A stretch of DNA of 64,000 bases, taken from NCBI RefSeq assembly GCF_025244925.1, contig NZ_CP104275.1:248001-312000 (forward strand). The letters run 5' to 3'. Shown piece after piece: positions 62,063 to 64,000 of the stretch. Numbering within the stretch: position 1 is the first letter of the stretch; the number at the start of each line of letters is the position of its first letter. The notes under the pieces are model-generated. The model saw only the letters and a list, made by a program, of their open reading frames with translations, was not told where the DNA came from and made no database searches. The translations under genes and the position numbers were made by a program. This DNA is from Arthrobacter zhaoxinii (GTDB lineage: Bacteria; Actinomycetota; Actinomycetes; Actinomycetales; Micrococcaceae).

Positions 62063-62305
62063 TTATTGGCGGGCGGAGGGGGAACTGTCCTTCGGTACTG
62101 TCACTGGCATCGGCACGGGTATGGTTCCCGGCACGGGCTGCGTGGTATCCGGAGTGCCGTCCTCTTCCTTCATCTGCCGCACCTCCGATTTGAAGATCCG
62201 CAGGGACTGGCCGACGCTGCGTGCCATTCCCGGCAGCTTTGGAGCACCGAACAGGACAATCGCCAGAACGACGACGATGATGATTTGCCAGCCTTCAAGC
62301 CTCAT
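62063..62305 (-). CDS. TatA/TatE-like twin-arginine translocase component
   Basis: The 80-residue protein has one N-terminal membrane helix (GWQIIIVVVLAIVLFGAPKLP), the FG-x-x-K-LP motif, then an amphipathic helix (MARSVGQSLRIFKSEVRQMKEE) and a Pro/Thr tail, as in TatA. It shares four bases with the alpha/beta hydrolase stop. It may be an accessory TatA paralog rather than the main one, because tatC is not nearby. The Tat-type formamidase at 45357 would be a potential client. Confidence 0.8.
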   Translation of the reverse strand: MRLEGWQIIIVVVLAIVLFGAPKLPGMARSVGQSLRIFKSEVRQMKEEDGTPDTTQPVPGTIPVPMPVTVPKDSSPSARQ

Positions 62306-63285
62306 AACGGGGAACCTTCCATCGGGGTATTCGTGGGGGAGGAGCAGTATTCATGGGAAGCGGTTGTGCCGGAACCATGGAGGGCCCGGACCAGCGCCCG
62401 GTCCCGGTCGCGCAGGCTTTGGGCGCCAACCTGTGAGTCCGGACAGTTCAATTCGAACCCGTGATAGGCACCGGGATACACGTGCAACTCGGTGGGTACG
62501 CCGGCCTGCAGCAGGCGGGCGGCGAAGGAGATGTCTTCGTCCCGGAACAGGTCCAGCTCGCCTACCTGGATCAGCGTCGGGGGCAGCCCGCGGAGATCGT
62601 CCGCGAGAGCCGGAACCGCATAGGCGCTCGCAGGGAAACCGCCCAAATAGCACTCCCACGCGAACCGGCTGTGCGCAGCGTTCCAGGTGGGAATGCCGAC
62701 GAACTCGACGGCTGAACCGGAGGTGTGCGAGGAATCCAGCATCGGATACATCAGGTACTGGAAGGCAACCGCCGGCCCGCCGGAGTCCCGGTTCCGCAGG
62801 GTGAGCGCGGCAGCCAGGCCGCCGCCGGCACTGGAACCGGCCACCGCCACCCGCTGCGGATCCACGGACAGGGCTTCGGCTGAGGCAAACAGCCAACGCA
62901 GTCCGGCGGTCACATCATCCAGGGGCGCCGGGAAGGGGTGCTCCGGAGCGAGCCGGTAGTCCACCGCAACCACCACCGCCCCGGTCCGGGCACACAGATC
63001 CGCGCAGTAGGAGGTATCGCCGTCGACGCTCCCGGCAATCATGCCGCCGCCGTGGATCCAGTAAATCGCCGGATGCGGGCCGGTTTCCGCGGGGGTGAAA
63101 ACCCGCAGGAGCACTCCGTCAGCCGGGTAGTCCCGGAAGGATATGTCACCCAACCCGGAGACGGCCGGGGAAGTCCGGGCCCGGAAATCCGAAAGCTCCG
63201 CCACCGTAGTGGGCGGCGGGTGGGCCTGCGAATACTCCAGTCCCGGCAGGAGCTCCGGATCCACCCGGTCGAGGAAGCCGGTCAT
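62302..63285 (-). CDS. Alpha/beta hydrolase (HSL-like esterase)
   Basis: The 327-residue enzyme has the oxyanion-hole motif YWIHGGGMIAGS, nucleophile GSSAGGGLAAALT (Gly-x-Ser-x-Gly), and late Asp/His segments (DLFRDEDISFAARL, HVYPGAYHGFE). This is the hormone-sensitive-lipase group, which hydrolyses short-chain esters. It overlaps nanE by four bases (ATGA) and the TatA-like gene by four, so all three are one operon. Confidence 0.88.
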   Translation of the reverse strand: MTGFLDRVDPELLPGLEYSQAHPPPTTVAELSDFRARTSPAVSGLGDISFRDYPADGVLLRVFTPAETGPHPAIYWIHGGGMIAGSVDGDTSYCADLCARTGAVVVAVDYRLAPEHPFPAPLDDVTAGLRWLFASAEALSVDPQRVAVAGSSAGGGLAAALTLRNRDSGGPAVAFQYLMYPMLDSSHTSGSAVEFVGIPTWNAAHSRFAWECYLGGFPASAYAVPALADDLRGLPPTLIQVGELDLFRDEDISFAARLLQAGVPTELHVYPGAYHGFELNCPDSQVGAQSLRDRDRALVRALHGSGTTASHEYCSSPTNTPMEGSPL

Positions 63286-63956
63286 GACTCGAGTGCAGCG
63301 GCGAACCAGCTGGTGATCGTGGCAGGATGGGTGATGGCAGTGCCGACGACGACGGCGAACGCCCCCGCGCCCAGCGCGGAACGGCCCTGCGCCGGAGTGT
63401 GGATGCGGCCTTCGGCAATCACCGGAACGCCCAGCCCCAGTGCAGCCAGCTCCTGCAGGAGCTCCAGATCAGGCCCGGTCGTTTTCGGCCGCTCATCCGT
63501 ATAGCCGGCCAGGGTGGTGCCGATGATGTCCGCTCCTGCCGCTGCGGCAGCTTCGGCGTCGGCGGCGGACCCGCAGTCCGCCATCACCAGCGCCGGCGTC
63601 TGGTCGTGCAGTGCAGCGACGGTCTCGGCCAGTGTCAGTCCGTCCGGCCGTTCCCGGCGCGTGCCGTCCAGGGCGACGATGTCCGCACCGGCCTCCGCGC
63701 AGGCCAAAGCGTGGCGCAGCGTGGGCGTAATGAACACGCCGTCGTGCCCGTCCTTCCACAATCCGATCACCGGAACGTCCACGGCGGCCCGGACGGCCCG
63801 GATGTCACCGATTCCCTGGACGCGTACCCCGGCAGCCCCGCCAATGACGGCGGACTGTGCCACCTGCGCGGTGGTCCGCGGATCACGCATTGGCTCGCCG
63901 GGGTAGGCCTGGCAGGAAACTATGAGGGAGGAGCGGAGGCTCTCGAGATTAAACAT
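63282..63956 (-). CDS. nanE: N-acetylmannosamine-6-phosphate 2-epimerase
   Basis: The 224-residue TIM-barrel protein has NanE features: LIVSCQAYPGEPMRD, AAGVRVQGIGDIRAVR, GLWKDGHDG (catalytic Lys), ADIVALDGTRRERPDG, and MADCGSAADA with VIAEGRIHTPAQ. It interconverts ManNAc-6-P and GlcNAc-6-P in sialic acid or amino-sugar use. Its ATG overlaps the end of another gene to the right, so a sugar-catabolic operon extends past the window. Confidence 0.9.
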   Translation of the reverse strand: MFNLESLRSSLIVSCQAYPGEPMRDPRTTAQVAQSAVIGGAAGVRVQGIGDIRAVRAAVDVPVIGLWKDGHDGVFITPTLRHALACAEAGADIVALDGTRRERPDGLTLAETVAALHDQTPALVMADCGSAADAEAAAAAGADIIGTTLAGYTDERPKTTGPDLELLQELAALGLGVPVIAEGRIHTPAQGRSALGAGAFAVVVGTAITHPATITSWFAAALES

Positions 63957-64000
63957 GCTGCCCTTCGGAGACGGGGTTCAATGCCAGCGCGCGGCGGGCG
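63949..64000 (-). CDS. C-terminal end of an unidentified gene upstream of nanE (partial)
   Basis: The last 16 sense codons of a minus-strand frame (ending NPVSEGQHV) close with TAA at 63951-63949, overlapping the nanE start by eight bases. The rest lies past the window edge. By context a ROK-type kinase or a regulator of amino-sugar use is likely, but the visible tail does not identify it. Confidence 0.45.
   Translation of the reverse strand, partial: ARRALALNPVSEGQHV

Noticed and set aside
60606..62804. 732-codon plus-strand frame on the right side
   Set aside because: Gly/Arg/Pro-rich shadow crossing several real minus-strand genes and two hairpins.
1..64000. CRISPR arrays, tRNA or rRNA genes
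   Set aside because: No repeat-spacer pattern, no tRNA-like cloverleaf ends and no rRNA stretches were found by eye.

Overview
The window is high-GC DNA from an actinobacterium, most likely Arthrobacter or a close Micrococcaceae relative. The evidence is gene content rather than a marker gene: a SCO1664/DUF3090/MSMEG_4193 trio, tripartite tricarboxylate transporter genes, MmyB-type regulators, GTG starts and many ATGA or TGATG overlaps. I saw no rRNA, tRNA or CRISPR array. Most long open frames opposite real genes are GC-driven shadows and were dropped.

Left part (1-31.5 kb) is accessory DNA built in layers. It opens with a Wadjet-type anti-plasmid system on the minus strand (jetA-jetB-jetC; jetC runs off the left edge, and jetD is expected beyond it). 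Next come a lower-GC DUF5677-like gene, a PIN-like gene with a translationally coupled 58-residue ORF, and two unknown small genes. Then follow poxB, a complete sugar or polyol ABC import operon ending in DhaK/DhaL-type kinase subunits and a 3-hydroxyisobutyrate-dehydrogenase-like enzyme, and a divergent DeoR regulator with two matching palindromic operators. After IS110 and SDR remnants come a universal stress protein and a tctCBA uptake operon. Four diverged copies of the 3' end of the SCO1664-family gene, all in one orientation, punctuate this stretch (5461, 7903, 18697 and the intact gene at 23563). They mark a recurrent insertion site, and this is the most striking structural feature of the window. 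Right of the intact trio are an MHS transporter with argE, then a low-GC patch of small genes (deoxyribosyltransferase-like, unknown, GrpB, lipoprotein, unknown).

Middle part (31.6-47 kb) holds an APC permease, a short TetR with a clear operator and a PH-like partner, an orphan SARP/AfsR regulator divergent from an SDR, a DUF3060 lipoprotein, a two-gene ABC-2 exporter, a formamidase/SDR/flavin monooxygenase group, a membrane protein, a stand-alone EAL phosphodiesterase, and a second, apparently Tat-exported lipoprotein form of formamidase.

Right part (47-64 kb) looks like ordinary chromosome. It has phzF tail-to-tail with a cyclic-nucleotide-binding thioredoxin-reductase-like flavoprotein, two paralogous LTA-synthase/phosphoglycerol-transferase-like proteins about 8 kb apart, an AnsP-like permease, regulator-enzyme pairs (SDR/XRE and AKR/HxlR), dinB, an alanine-dehydrogenase/CEO-synthase-like enzyme coupled to a 48-residue lysine-rich protein, a quinone-reductase-like enzyme, and a coupled nanE-hydrolase-TatA-like operon continuing past the right edge.
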